In this document: positions 22,795 to 29,916 of the stretch, piece after piece | Position numbering within the stretch: the stretch's first letter is position 1 | Layout of the letters: every line of letters begins with the position of its first letter | Source of the DNA: JBBSWB01 sp038046465 | Lineage (GTDB): Archaea; Nanobdellota; Nanobdellia; Woesearchaeales; GW2011-AR9 | Reading direction: 5' to 3' | DNA length: 53,267 nt | Assembly: GCA_038046465.1 (NCBI GenBank) | Contig: JBBSWB010000070.1 | Coordinates: forward strand, 1 to 53,267 | Program-made: the position numbers and the translations under genes | Notes under the pieces: model-generated | What the model was told of the DNA's origin: nothing | Seen by the model: the letters and a program-made list of their open reading frames with translations, nothing else | The model's database searches: none

Positions 22795-23646
22795 TTATTT
22801 TCGGATCCATTCGCTGCCTATACATCCGTAAATTCTATTACCGACAATAAGCTCCTTTCCTTCATTGCCTTGCTTACAGCCAAACCAAAAACCGCTTTTA
22901 CAAATCAAAGAACCGTAATTTGGTTTAGATCTCCACTGCCAAGCAAAAAGATTTTTAGGATCTGGTTCATTGTCAGCAGAAAAGTAAGTATGTTCTTGAA
23001 TTGCTCCTCCAAGTGAAGCTGATTTAGTTGCAGAAATAATCGTTTCTTCATCAACAGCATATTGTCCGCAATCATTTTCATCAACATAAGCTAATGCATC
23101 TTCTTCGCTGGCCATAACCCAACAGCCAGTGGTAAGCGGTTGATAAGAAAATTCATCATCGTCGCAATCGTTTCCTTGTGTAGGACAATCTAAGCCCATC
23201 CAATGCGGGCAGGCAAAATTAATTGTTCCGCTGCTTTTTTCACCGTTGTCATCATTACCAAAAATTTCCAGCGATTCATAATGCATAAAGGCTTCCTCGC
23301 CTACTTTTTCGGTAATTTTTTCATCTTCAGTACCTGTTTTAAGAATGCCGCAACCCGTATCTGAATTATATTTTTCCCGGTCTGCCTGTTTCTGCTGACT
23401 AGTAAACTCTACTGGACAACCATTAGTTTCTATCTCTCCATAAGTACAGGGGCAGTCGTCGGACATCCCAGCTACCCCATCAAAATCGGGGTCACCAACC
23501 GTATAATTTCGCTGTGCTCTAAGTACATCACCAAAAGTAAATAAATTTGGGAAAAAGATAGCAATAATTGCTAACAATAACACTAAAGCTAGAATTACTG
23601 AAATAAGTACTTCCATCACCTGACTAAGGCCTTTCTTATTTGTCAT
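22795..23646 (-). CDS. Pilin-like protein with calcium-binding-like repeat, first gene of sub-operon (cluster gene 6)
   Basis: 283 residues. MTNKKGLSQVMEVLISVILA has a KKG junction followed by a helix with Glu near position 6 after it, the form of a class III (type IV pilin) signal peptide. Just outside the helix is DPDFDGVAGMSDDCP, like one thrombospondin type 3/EF-type calcium loop. The rest is acidic and Cys-rich (FACPHWMGLDCPTQGNDCDD, TTGCWVMASEEDALAYVDEN). A GGTGAT ribosome site precedes the ATG and a 174-nt AT-rich gap separates it from gene 7, so it likely starts its own transcript. Confidence 0.65.
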   Translation of the reverse strand: MTNKKGLSQVMEVLISVILALVLLLAIIAIFFPNLFTFGDVLRAQRNYTVGDPDFDGVAGMSDDCPCTYGEIETNGCPVEFTSQQKQADREKYNSDTGCGILKTGTEDEKITEKVGEEAFMHYESLEIFGNDDNGEKSSGTINFACPHWMGLDCPTQGNDCDDDEFSYQPLTTGCWVMASEEDALAYVDENDCGQYAVDEETIISATKSASLGGAIQEHTYFSADNEPDPKNLFAWQWRSKPNYGSLICKSGFWFGCKQGNEGKELIVGNRIYGCIGSEWIRK

Positions 23647-23820
23647 ACACTATCACCGCTTTTTTAACAACTATTTTAATCTTAATTAATCATACTAATT
23701 ATTTAGGGTTATAATCTTTTCTTAATTTTTAATATTCTTTTCTTGATTTAAGTTATTTCATTTATTTTTATTTCAGCTAATCTTGTTTTAAATTAAATTT
23801 AATTTTTATTTTATTTTATT

Positions 23821-24810
23821 TTATTCTCCTGCAATATCTCCTGAACCACACTTTTCTTGCCCTACCTCTAAAAAGCCAACATAAATTGAGCTAACATCCC
23901 GTTCTGCGTACATGTCCCCCATTAAATTCATAAACCCAGCTACACCTAAATAAGCACCTGCTGCTCCTGTTCCTGCGGCAATGATTGGAACTAAGGGAGC
24001 TTGTCCAGCAATATTTTGGTTACCAGGAAGCTCTCCTGCTTTGGCTTTATTCCCCGTCATCTGAGCATAAGAATCAATTCCTGTAAGAATTGCTGGCACT
24101 AAAAATATGCCCAAAGGAGAAATCATCGCTGCTCCTGCGCTCAACTGCAGCACCCCTTTCCAATATGTATCTCCTTCTTTATTTTTAGGCATCATCGAAA
24201 CGGTATACGCTGCGCGGGGAAAGATTTCCGGAGCGGTTAACACTACTCTACCCGGTCCGCCATATCCTTGGATATAATCTAAGTAAGTCATATTCACTTT
24301 AGAATATTTCTTGGTAGGAAAAAAATCAAATAATTCCTTAGCAGTTATCGATCCTCCTTCGATTTCTTCTTGATCAATTAATAAAGTATAGCAATTAAAA
24401 CATTGGTTTTCATAGCCATCAAAACCTAACACTGAAGGCAAAATATCTAAATCGCCAGAGCTTAAAATTTCTTCATACCTGCCTTCATTAAACATCCACC
24501 AGCATCGGGCGGAAGCTTCAGCAATCTGCCGCAGGATTTGCTGGCGATTTCCGGTAATTTTTTTATCGATGGTTTTACATAAAGGAGGGACTAATTTTAA
24601 TTCCGCATCAGCTAAGCTGCTTTTAACATAAAAAGCGCTTTTTGCCCTTAATGCAATACTATTCTGGCAAAGCACTTCTGCTTCTATGTCGCTAGATTTA
24701 GACATAAATCTCAATAAGACTCCAGAAATTAATACAAAAGCAATTAAAGTAATCATCATCCCAATGATGAAGCTTGCCGTCATGCCTGTTTTTCCTTTTA
24801 ATAAGTCCAT
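23821..24810 (-). CDS. Multi-helix surface protein (cluster gene 7)
   Basis: 329 residues. The N-terminal KGKTGMTASFIIGMMITLIA is a basic-Gly junction plus helix. The middle is an outer domain with several Cys (EVLCQNSIAL, PPLCKTID, SARCWWMFNEGRYEE, YENQCFNCYTLLID). Unlike its neighbours it has two more hydrophobic segments near the C-terminus (LSAGAAMISPLGIFLVPAIL and APLVPIIAAGTGAAGAYLGV), so it may be a membrane-embedded platform part rather than a simple subunit. Starts 1 nt after gene 8 ends. Function unknown. Confidence 0.6.
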   Translation of the reverse strand: MDLLKGKTGMTASFIIGMMITLIAFVLISGVLLRFMSKSSDIEAEVLCQNSIALRAKSAFYVKSSLADAELKLVPPLCKTIDKKITGNRQQILRQIAEASARCWWMFNEGRYEEILSSGDLDILPSVLGFDGYENQCFNCYTLLIDQEEIEGGSITAKELFDFFPTKKYSKVNMTYLDYIQGYGGPGRVVLTAPEIFPRAAYTVSMMPKNKEGDTYWKGVLQLSAGAAMISPLGIFLVPAILTGIDSYAQMTGNKAKAGELPGNQNIAGQAPLVPIIAAGTGAAGAYLGVAGFMNLMGDMYAERDVSSIYVGFLEVGQEKCGSGDIAGE

Positions 24811-24811
24811 T

Positions 24812-25597
24812 TTATCCTGTGCACAATTTTAATTTGCCTTGTTTGATTAAATTAGGAATTGAATTATCTTCTCCGTCCGCAAACCATTCATTAGCAATGC
24901 CTGTTTCATCATAATTTACAGCCCAGTTAGTTGGAAAAAAACAAATATGCTCTCCATCGGGAGTAAACAGCCACCCCTTATCTTCAAAATTATCTCCAGC
25001 ATCAACATCTAAAAAAGCAATGCTGTTCCCATCAATTGCATTCCGATTATTACCCTTAGTTCGATAAAAAATGGTTACCGCCTCTACTGGCTGAAAATAA
25101 GGATAAATTAATTGTTTTCCATCCTCGATAAAGAAATTAAAAAAGTGTTCAGTAACCCTTCCTTTTCCGGCAATAACACAAGGCTTCATTCCGGGAAATT
25201 CAGCAGTAAGTTCGGTAAAGATCTGCTTGCCACCTGCTCCGCCACCAATAGTTAGAAGAGTTTTATTTCCTGCTAGATTAATTAAAATCGACGTGCCTTC
25301 TTCGTCTAATTCTGAAAAACCCCCATAATTAGCAAAACAGTTTTCTTTACCTTTTCCCAACATCGTAAAAATAGTTTTGCTTAAACTTAAAACCTGAGCT
25401 TGGTGAGTTTCTGGAATAGTGATGTCGGCATTTAATTCTTCTGACCCCATACCCATCTCTGGTAAAAAGCGTTTAAGGTCTAAAACGGTAGCTTTTAATT
25501 CTTCCCAAACTCCGCTCTCACCAAAAAAAATCACTAAAACTACTAGTAAGAACACAATCGGAAGTACATAAAAAACTATTTTTGAAGCTACACTCAT
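24812..25597 (-). CDS. Single-helix surface protein (cluster gene 8)
   Basis: 261 residues: MSVASKIVFYVLPIVFLLVV then an outer domain that is mostly beta, with few Cys (ENCFANYGG, GMKPCVIAGKG, HICFFPTNW, LKLCTG). It lacks the KKG junction but has the same single N-terminal helix. A Gly-rich turn TIGGGAGGKQ is present but is not a nucleotide motif in context. Tightly spaced with genes 7 and 9. Function unknown. Confidence 0.55.
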   Translation of the reverse strand: MSVASKIVFYVLPIVFLLVVLVIFFGESGVWEELKATVLDLKRFLPEMGMGSEELNADITIPETHQAQVLSLSKTIFTMLGKGKENCFANYGGFSELDEEGTSILINLAGNKTLLTIGGGAGGKQIFTELTAEFPGMKPCVIAGKGRVTEHFFNFFIEDGKQLIYPYFQPVEAVTIFYRTKGNNRNAIDGNSIAFLDVDAGDNFEDKGWLFTPDGEHICFFPTNWAVNYDETGIANEWFADGEDNSIPNLIKQGKLKLCTG

Positions 25598-25617
25598 GTT
25601 TTCCCATTTTTAATTTT

Positions 25618-25806
25618 CTAAAATAAGTTTAAAAATTTATCCAGCAAGGGATTGGCTTGTTTAGTAAGCAAAAGATAGAAAGCTCCAGCAGCAAGCAACG
25701 CTATAAATCCAATAATCAGTTTAACAATTAAAGGTAAAGCTGCGTCCTCCCCTTTTTTGCCCAAGGATTTGCTAAACAATAATTGTCCCCATCGTTTTAA
25801 TTTCAT
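25618..25806 (-). CDS. Small membrane protein, 62 aa (cluster gene 9)
   Basis: 62 residues. A basic N-terminal half (MKLKRWGQLLFSKSLGKKGE) leads to DAALPLIVKLIIGFIALLAA and a short tail with ANPLLDKFLNLF. The KKG-E junction and helix match the pilin-like pattern with almost no outer domain. Its ATG overlaps the stop of the 41-aa gene upstream (ATGA), showing coupled translation. Function unknown. Confidence 0.6.
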   Translation of the reverse strand: MKLKRWGQLLFSKSLGKKGEDAALPLIVKLIIGFIALLAAGAFYLLLTKQANPLLDKFLNLF

Positions 25807-25928
25807 GGCCCAAACAACCCAAATTTCTTTTTTAAACCCATTATCACGGCAATAAATACTAAAATACCTAACAAGATTATTATAATCAATTCTACGACGC
25901 TCATGTTGGCAGCTTTTTTATTGGTCAT
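25803..25928 (-). CDS. 41-residue pilin-like miniprotein (cluster gene 10)
   Basis: Short gene found by reading the gap: MTNKKAANMSVVELIIIILL, then GILVFIAVIMGLKKKFGLFG and Pro, then TGA overlapping the next ATG. It is just a basic NKK start, a helix with Glu at its entry, and a Lys-rich end, i.e. a pilin N-terminal helix without a head. The 4-nt overlap with gene 9 and its place in the row of similar genes support it being real. Confidence 0.65.
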   Translation of the reverse strand: MTNKKAANMSVVELIIIILLGILVFIAVIMGLKKKFGLFGP

Positions 25929-25980
25929 GGCAGTAATTGGTTTTATTAGTTTTAGTTAGTTTAAATTAATTATAATTAAT

Positions 25981-26250
25981 TTAGTTTAAAGCCGCATTGC
26001 GAATCCCAAAACAACATTCCGGTTTAGCTTTATCTGGACAGGTAAATGCAGATGAAACCGTGCCTTGGTAATTAATCCGACAAGTAGCTTCTCCAACGCA
26101 AGTGCCGCCCTTACTTTCACAGTCTAATAATCCGCTTTCAACCGTGGTAGTTTTATCTGTAAACATGATCATCAAAACCACCATAACCACTAAAGCGATT
26201 ACCGCGCCGATAATTATCCACCACATGTTCGCATCGGCTTTTTTAAACAT
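25981..26250 (-). CDS. Small Cys-rich single-helix protein (cluster gene 11)
   Basis: 89 residues from the ATG at 26250, which has GGAG 9 nt upstream; the upstream TTG at 26262 is less likely. MFKKADANMWWIIIGAVIAL gives a basic start and helix; the outer part has six or more Cys (LLDCESKGGTCVGEATCRI, FTCPDKAKPECCFG), likely a small disulfide-bonded head. It overlaps nothing but lies 2 nt after gene 12. Function unknown. Confidence 0.6.
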   Translation of the reverse strand: MFKKADANMWWIIIGAVIALVVMVVLMIMFTDKTTTVESGLLDCESKGGTCVGEATCRINYQGTVSSAFTCPDKAKPECCFGIRNAALN

Positions 26251-26252
26251 AT

Positions 26253-26606
26253 TTAACTCCAAGTACAGCCCGATTCCGATTGACAGACATCTAGATTTTC
26301 ACTAAAATCTTTACAGCGGTCAATTTCTCTTTTAAAATCGGCTTTGGCTAAATCTTGTTCTTCAGGAAGCTCTGCGCGTTCAAATTCGGTTAAGAATTTC
26401 TCTTCAAAAGATCCGCTGGGATGACATTTGCCATAATAGATTTTTAATCCAGCCAATTCTTGTGATCCTTCTTTATTAACTCCTTCTTTAAAGATTTGGA
26501 CCCTGCCCGTAAAAACAACAATTAAAACTACCAGCACAATTAAAGCTAATGCTGCAACTATTATCACATTCAAAGACATTCCTTGCCCTTTTTTTGAAAA
26601 CACCAT
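26253..26606 (-). CDS. Pilin-like protein (cluster gene 12)
   Basis: 117 residues. MVFSKKGQGMSLNVIIVAAL has the KKG-Q junction and a Val/Leu-rich helix; the outer domain is charged with Cys pairs (YYGKCHPSG, IDRCKDFSENLDVCQSESGC). GAGGTG precedes the ATG. It starts the sub-operon of genes 12 to 7: its TATA box CTATATAAAT lies at 26681-26690 and the MITE-1b element is inserted directly upstream. Function unknown. Confidence 0.62.
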   Translation of the reverse strand: MVFSKKGQGMSLNVIIVAALALIVLVVLIVVFTGRVQIFKEGVNKEGSQELAGLKIYYGKCHPSGSFEEKFLTEFERAELPEEQDLAKADFKREIDRCKDFSENLDVCQSESGCTWS

Positions 26607-26680
26607 TTAATCACACCTCTTTTCCAATGATTATTAGTTTACTTACTTTGGTTATTCCTTTAGTTTAAAAAAGAAAATCT

Positions 26681-26690
26681 CTATATAAAT
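26681..26690 (-). promoter_or_regulatory. TATA box of the gene 12-7 sub-operon
   Basis: ATTTATATAG on the minus strand preceded by ACAAC. The 13-nt CTATATAAATGTT (plus strand) recurs at the promoter of the 1754-aa gene (45177-45189), and TATAAATGTT also at the 2091-aa gene, so these units share a promoter form. Confidence 0.6.
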
Positions 26691-26703
26691 GTTGTGGGTA
26701 AAT

Positions 26704-26878
26704 GGCACTATCCGTTTTATGAGTGATACATTTCTCAAATCACTCACTTTTTTCTTAGTTCTATTTTTGGACTTACAAGAAATGCAGTAGAGAGGAGCTT
26801 AAAACAAGAATATTTCTTAACTACTCGCCAAAGCTAATTACAAAAACGAGCAAAATCACTCACTTTTCGAATTGTGCC
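26704..26878 (-). mobile_element. MITE-1 copy b, 175 bp, 8-bp target duplication
   Basis: Reverse-orientation copy identical over 175 bp to 9655-9829. Flanked by its own direct repeat GGGTAAAT (26696-26703 and 26879-26886), which proves independent insertion. The same element end as in copy a (GGCACTATCC) faces the promoter. It separates genes 12 and 13 of the surface cluster. Confidence 0.9.
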
Positions 26879-26945
26879 GGGTAAATAGGGGGTTATACAC
26901 CAGTTTATACCAACTAAACCGCTCTATTTAATCATTTAACCTTTT

Positions 26946-27554
26946 TTAATCACACAAATAAAGCACATTTTCTACTAATCCGGATTCGGTATTGATAGGA
27001 AATAAACCAGAACTATACCGATCCTTCCCTTGTGGACATCCCCCTTCAACCATGACCGGAGACATGATTTCTATGGGCTTTTCTTCCTGAAAGATTAGTA
27101 GCTGAGAATGTAATTCATAATGTTTATTCCAGCTCCCCAAAGTTGCATTTAACAGATAAAAGCTCATTTCCTGTAGGAAGTCACAGCTATGCAGCCTTTG
27201 TTTAGTAGTCGGGCCAATGCAATTATATTGGCTAGCGGAATCTAAATGTCGAGCACAATCATCAATAATATTCTTTCCTAGTTCTGGAAGACCAATGGAA
27301 GTGCAGTCTGCTTCTTTGCTGATGGTTGTTTTCATTAGGGCGCTCATGGTGCTATAAGCTAATCCTTTGCCAGTAAAAGTTTTCTTTTGTGGTTCTGACT
27401 TTAATGCCAGAGAAGCCATTAACAGCATTCCTAAAGTGATTAGAATTACAATAATTACTAAACCGATAATCTCCATTTGCCCTTTTCGATAGCTGGTTCT
27501 GTTTCGATAATTGTTTCTATTTTCAGACTGGGATTTAGATTTAATTTTATTCAT
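26946..27554 (-). CDS. Pilin-like protein (cluster gene 13)
   Basis: 202 residues. A long basic, Asn/Arg-rich leader (NRNNYRNRTSYRKGQMEIIG) leads to helix LVIIVILITLGMLLMASLAL; the RKG-Q-x-E junction is a good match to class III signal peptides. The outer domain has several Cys (EADCTSIG, IIDDCARHLDSASQYNCIG, SCDFLQEM). Its ATG overlaps the stop of gene 14 by 4 nt. Function unknown. Confidence 0.65.
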   Translation of the reverse strand: MNKIKSKSQSENRNNYRNRTSYRKGQMEIIGLVIIVILITLGMLLMASLALKSEPQKKTFTGKGLAYSTMSALMKTTISKEADCTSIGLPELGKNIIDDCARHLDSASQYNCIGPTTKQRLHSCDFLQEMSFYLLNATLGSWNKHYELHSQLLIFQEEKPIEIMSPVMVEGGCPQGKDRYSSGLFPINTESGLVENVLYLCD

Positions 27555-28042
27555 GAGTAAGCTACCACTTCCACATACCCCAGCCGATATTGAGGTTTAT
27601 TTTCATCAGTGAGATCATCTCTTAAAGAAACGACAAAGAAAGTTGGTTCCTTCCGGTTTATTTTTAAGGGCGGTTTATCATATAACAACCACGAACTGTC
27701 TCCTGGATATACTTCTTTTACGGAGATAGTGGCATAAGAAAAAAGGTCAAAATAATAGTCATCAGCATATTTCCTAAATGTTTTATCAACCGAATCTAAT
27801 TTTAAGACATCAAAACAGTTGTCTTCCGGCTCGGCTGCCCCTTTACTGCAAATCAATTCTGGTAGGAATAAAGTTTTCAAGGTGATTTCAATTGCCTTTG
27901 CCCCTAATAGTTCCTCTTCTTTTTCAAAAAAAGCAGCTTGTTGATATTTATAATAAAAAATTATTCCAAAGAGTATTAACACAAAGAAAATAAATAAGAC
28001 CGCAATAGTTTCAGATATTTTTATTTGTCCTGTTCGATCCAT
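27551..28042 (-). CDS. Pilin-like protein (cluster gene 14)
   Basis: 163 residues. MDRTGQIKISETIAVLFIFF shows a short basic-Gly leader, Gln, and a Ser-Glu pair before the helix FFVLILFGIIFYYKY: close to the QxSxExxxL form of class III signal peptides. The outer domain (ELICSKGAAEPEDNCFDVLK, FFVVSLRDDL) is mostly beta with one Cys pair. Coupled to gene 13. Function unknown. Confidence 0.68.
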   Translation of the reverse strand: MDRTGQIKISETIAVLFIFFVLILFGIIFYYKYQQAAFFEKEEELLGAKAIEITLKTLFLPELICSKGAAEPEDNCFDVLKLDSVDKTFRKYADDYYFDLFSYATISVKEVYPGDSSWLLYDKPPLKINRKEPTFFVVSLRDDLTDENKPQYRLGYVEVVAYS

Positions 28043-28108
28043 TTTTTAATCCTTATTTTTAAGTTTCTGATTCGATCCTTCTGTTTAATCTAATAACTCT
28101 TTTTTAAC

Positions 28109-29245
28109 CTAATATAATTGAACACAATTTATTCGCAAATCCTCGTTAATTTTTCCTAATTCATTAGCAACCGAAATTATTTCTGCGCAAGAAAGAGGGC
28201 TTTCTCCAAACCCCAGTTCTAAACGACAGCCCGCTGCACCGGTATTAAGAGCTCTTAAAGCATCTTTAGCGTTACTTTTGTATTCCAATAGCAACGCGAT
28301 GCATTCGGAACTAGCCGGTCTATTTTTATAAAAATCGACCATCTGTTTTAATTTTCCCCCGATTTTGCCCTGGGCAATTTCTTCTCCACCATATACTTCT
28401 GTTAAAATTTCTAGACGATCAAACGCTTTTTTCATATTACAAGTATATAATTCAGCACTCTCTGTAAAAATAGCCGCATACTTAGCTGCATTTCTTTCTT
28501 CGTCTAAAGAGATTATTTCCACTGGTTCTTTATTTAGTTTTTTCCAGAGGTTTCCTTCTTTTTGATAAAAATTGGCCAGGTTAGTGCCACCGATAAACGC
28601 AATGGCACTTACATCTTCATCGGAGAATAAGTTTAAACCGGCAGGAATTCCTTTTTCAGGCACTTGTAAGCCATCAACGTCTACTACTCTTACTTTGATT
28701 TTCCCTTCTGCTTTGAGGTCATTTAAATCAGCAACATATTCGCGGTTAAATCCTTCCTGTTCCAGCCCGGCCGTTGAGTCTAAGAATTCATTAACAAATT
28801 CTTCATCGTTTCCCACCAAGTAATATTTAACATTGGGAGCAGTTACAAATAAGAAGTCAATAACTTTAAATGGAAGATGATAAGGTAAACTCCAGAAGAG
28901 AATGAAGGAGCTTTGGATTTCTTTTGGTGCAAACAAGGGGTCAATTGAATTTTGCATCCTAGCCGGTTTTCCTTTGAGACCAAATTCACCCACCCCCTCA
29001 TTGCAATCAAAATAGATAACATAATCGGATAAGCCGCCAGCTTCAACTGAATTTTTGGTTTTTTCAGATACGCTTGCTCCGGATAAAATGGAATCTAAGA
29101 TTCTTACTACTTCTCCAGATAATTGCTCTTCAGAAACTTTAGCCTGCCTAATCACGATGCCTACAAAGAAAAGTAAGATTATGGCTCCTGCTAAAGCAAC
29201 ATAAATCCAATTAAAAGTTAATTCTACTTGCCCTTTCTTTTTCAT
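28109..29245 (-). CDS. Pilin-like protein with large outer domain (cluster gene 15)
   Basis: 378 residues. MKKKGQVELTFNWIYVALAG gives a KKG-QVE junction and helix GAIILLFFVGIVI. The outer domain of about 340 residues is mixed alpha/beta (KYYLVGNDEEFVNEFLD, GKIKVRVVDVDGL, VSAIAFIGGTNLANFYQ), with the C-terminal part Cys-bearing (SSECIALLLEYK, AAGCRLELGFGESPLSC). No recognised enzyme motif. 66 nt follow before gene 14. Function unknown. Confidence 0.65.
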   Translation of the reverse strand: MKKKGQVELTFNWIYVALAGAIILLFFVGIVIRQAKVSEEQLSGEVVRILDSILSGASVSEKTKNSVEAGGLSDYVIYFDCNEGVGEFGLKGKPARMQNSIDPLFAPKEIQSSFILFWSLPYHLPFKVIDFLFVTAPNVKYYLVGNDEEFVNEFLDSTAGLEQEGFNREYVADLNDLKAEGKIKVRVVDVDGLQVPEKGIPAGLNLFSDEDVSAIAFIGGTNLANFYQKEGNLWKKLNKEPVEIISLDEERNAAKYAAIFTESAELYTCNMKKAFDRLEILTEVYGGEEIAQGKIGGKLKQMVDFYKNRPASSECIALLLEYKSNAKDALRALNTGAAGCRLELGFGESPLSCAEIISVANELGKINEDLRINCVQLY

Positions 29246-29333
29246 TTTTGTTTGGGTTCCTATTTAAAGAAGGATCACAACATCCTATTCCTTCAATCTT
29301 CTATTAAATTTCTGACTTTAAACTCGCTAGCAC

Positions 29334-29909
29334 TTAGCTAGAAACTAATTTAGGAGATATTTCGGTTCGATCTCCTTTCCCTTCTAAAGTAATCGTAAAT
29401 TGCCCGTCTTTAATGGGCAGGCATAAAAAATCCTTTCCATCTGGAGAATTAATACTAAGTTTATGCACTTTAATTTTTGGAGCAACTGGTTTTAAAAATA
29501 CATTTTCGCCAACAGAATCGTATCCTGAGGAGGCCTCCCAAATATTACAGGCACCTAAATCCTTTTTACACAATTCCGAATCGTAGGGAGCATCTAAATC
29601 TACAAAACAAATTTGGGAATATTTTGCCGGGAGAGTAAAATGTTCTACCCTTACTGACCCATACTCAGTATAAATCCGCTTGACCGAACTTTCCAAGTTA
29701 GTTTTAAATTGAACAAAAGCCACATTTTCCCCGCTCTGTAAAAAATCAGTGATGGCTTTATACCCAAAAATCATAATCAATGCAAAAGTAAGTGCGGCCA
29801 CAATAAAAACAAATACTTCTCCAACGCCCAACCCTTTCTTGTTAAACTCTTTCTTACTAAACTTTTTCCGGTTAAACCTTTTCTTGTTAAAAAAATTTTT
29901 AAAAAACAT
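29334..29909 (-). CDS. Pilin-like protein with Lys/Asn/Phe-rich leader (cluster gene 16)
   Basis: 191 residues. The leader is unusually long and repetitive: units such as FNKKRFNRKKFSKKEFNKKG, then LGVGEVFVFIVAALTFALIM. Glu sits at position 5 after the Gly, as in classical type IV pilins. Outer domain is beta-rich with two Cys-containing loops (SQICFVDLDAPYDSELCKKD). It begins 7 nt after the giant gene upstream ends, so both share a transcript. Function unknown. Confidence 0.65.
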   Translation of the reverse strand: MFFKNFFNKKRFNRKKFSKKEFNKKGLGVGEVFVFIVAALTFALIMIFGYKAITDFLQSGENVAFVQFKTNLESSVKRIYTEYGSVRVEHFTLPAKYSQICFVDLDAPYDSELCKKDLGACNIWEASSGYDSVGENVFLKPVAPKIKVHKLSINSPDGKDFLCLPIKDGQFTITLEGKGDRTEISPKLVSS

Positions 29910-29916
29910 GATTAAA

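Larger units (their letters stand above)
26607..26945. other. Noncoding region with gene-12 promoter and MITE-1b
   Basis: 339 nt. From right to left on the minus strand: a short spacer after the stop of gene 13, the duplicated GGGTAAAT, MITE-1b (26704-26878), the second GGGTAAAT, a TATA box (26681-26690), a second TATA-like TTTTTTAAAC (about 26664-26673), and the gene-12 leader. No coding capacity. Confidence 0.65.
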
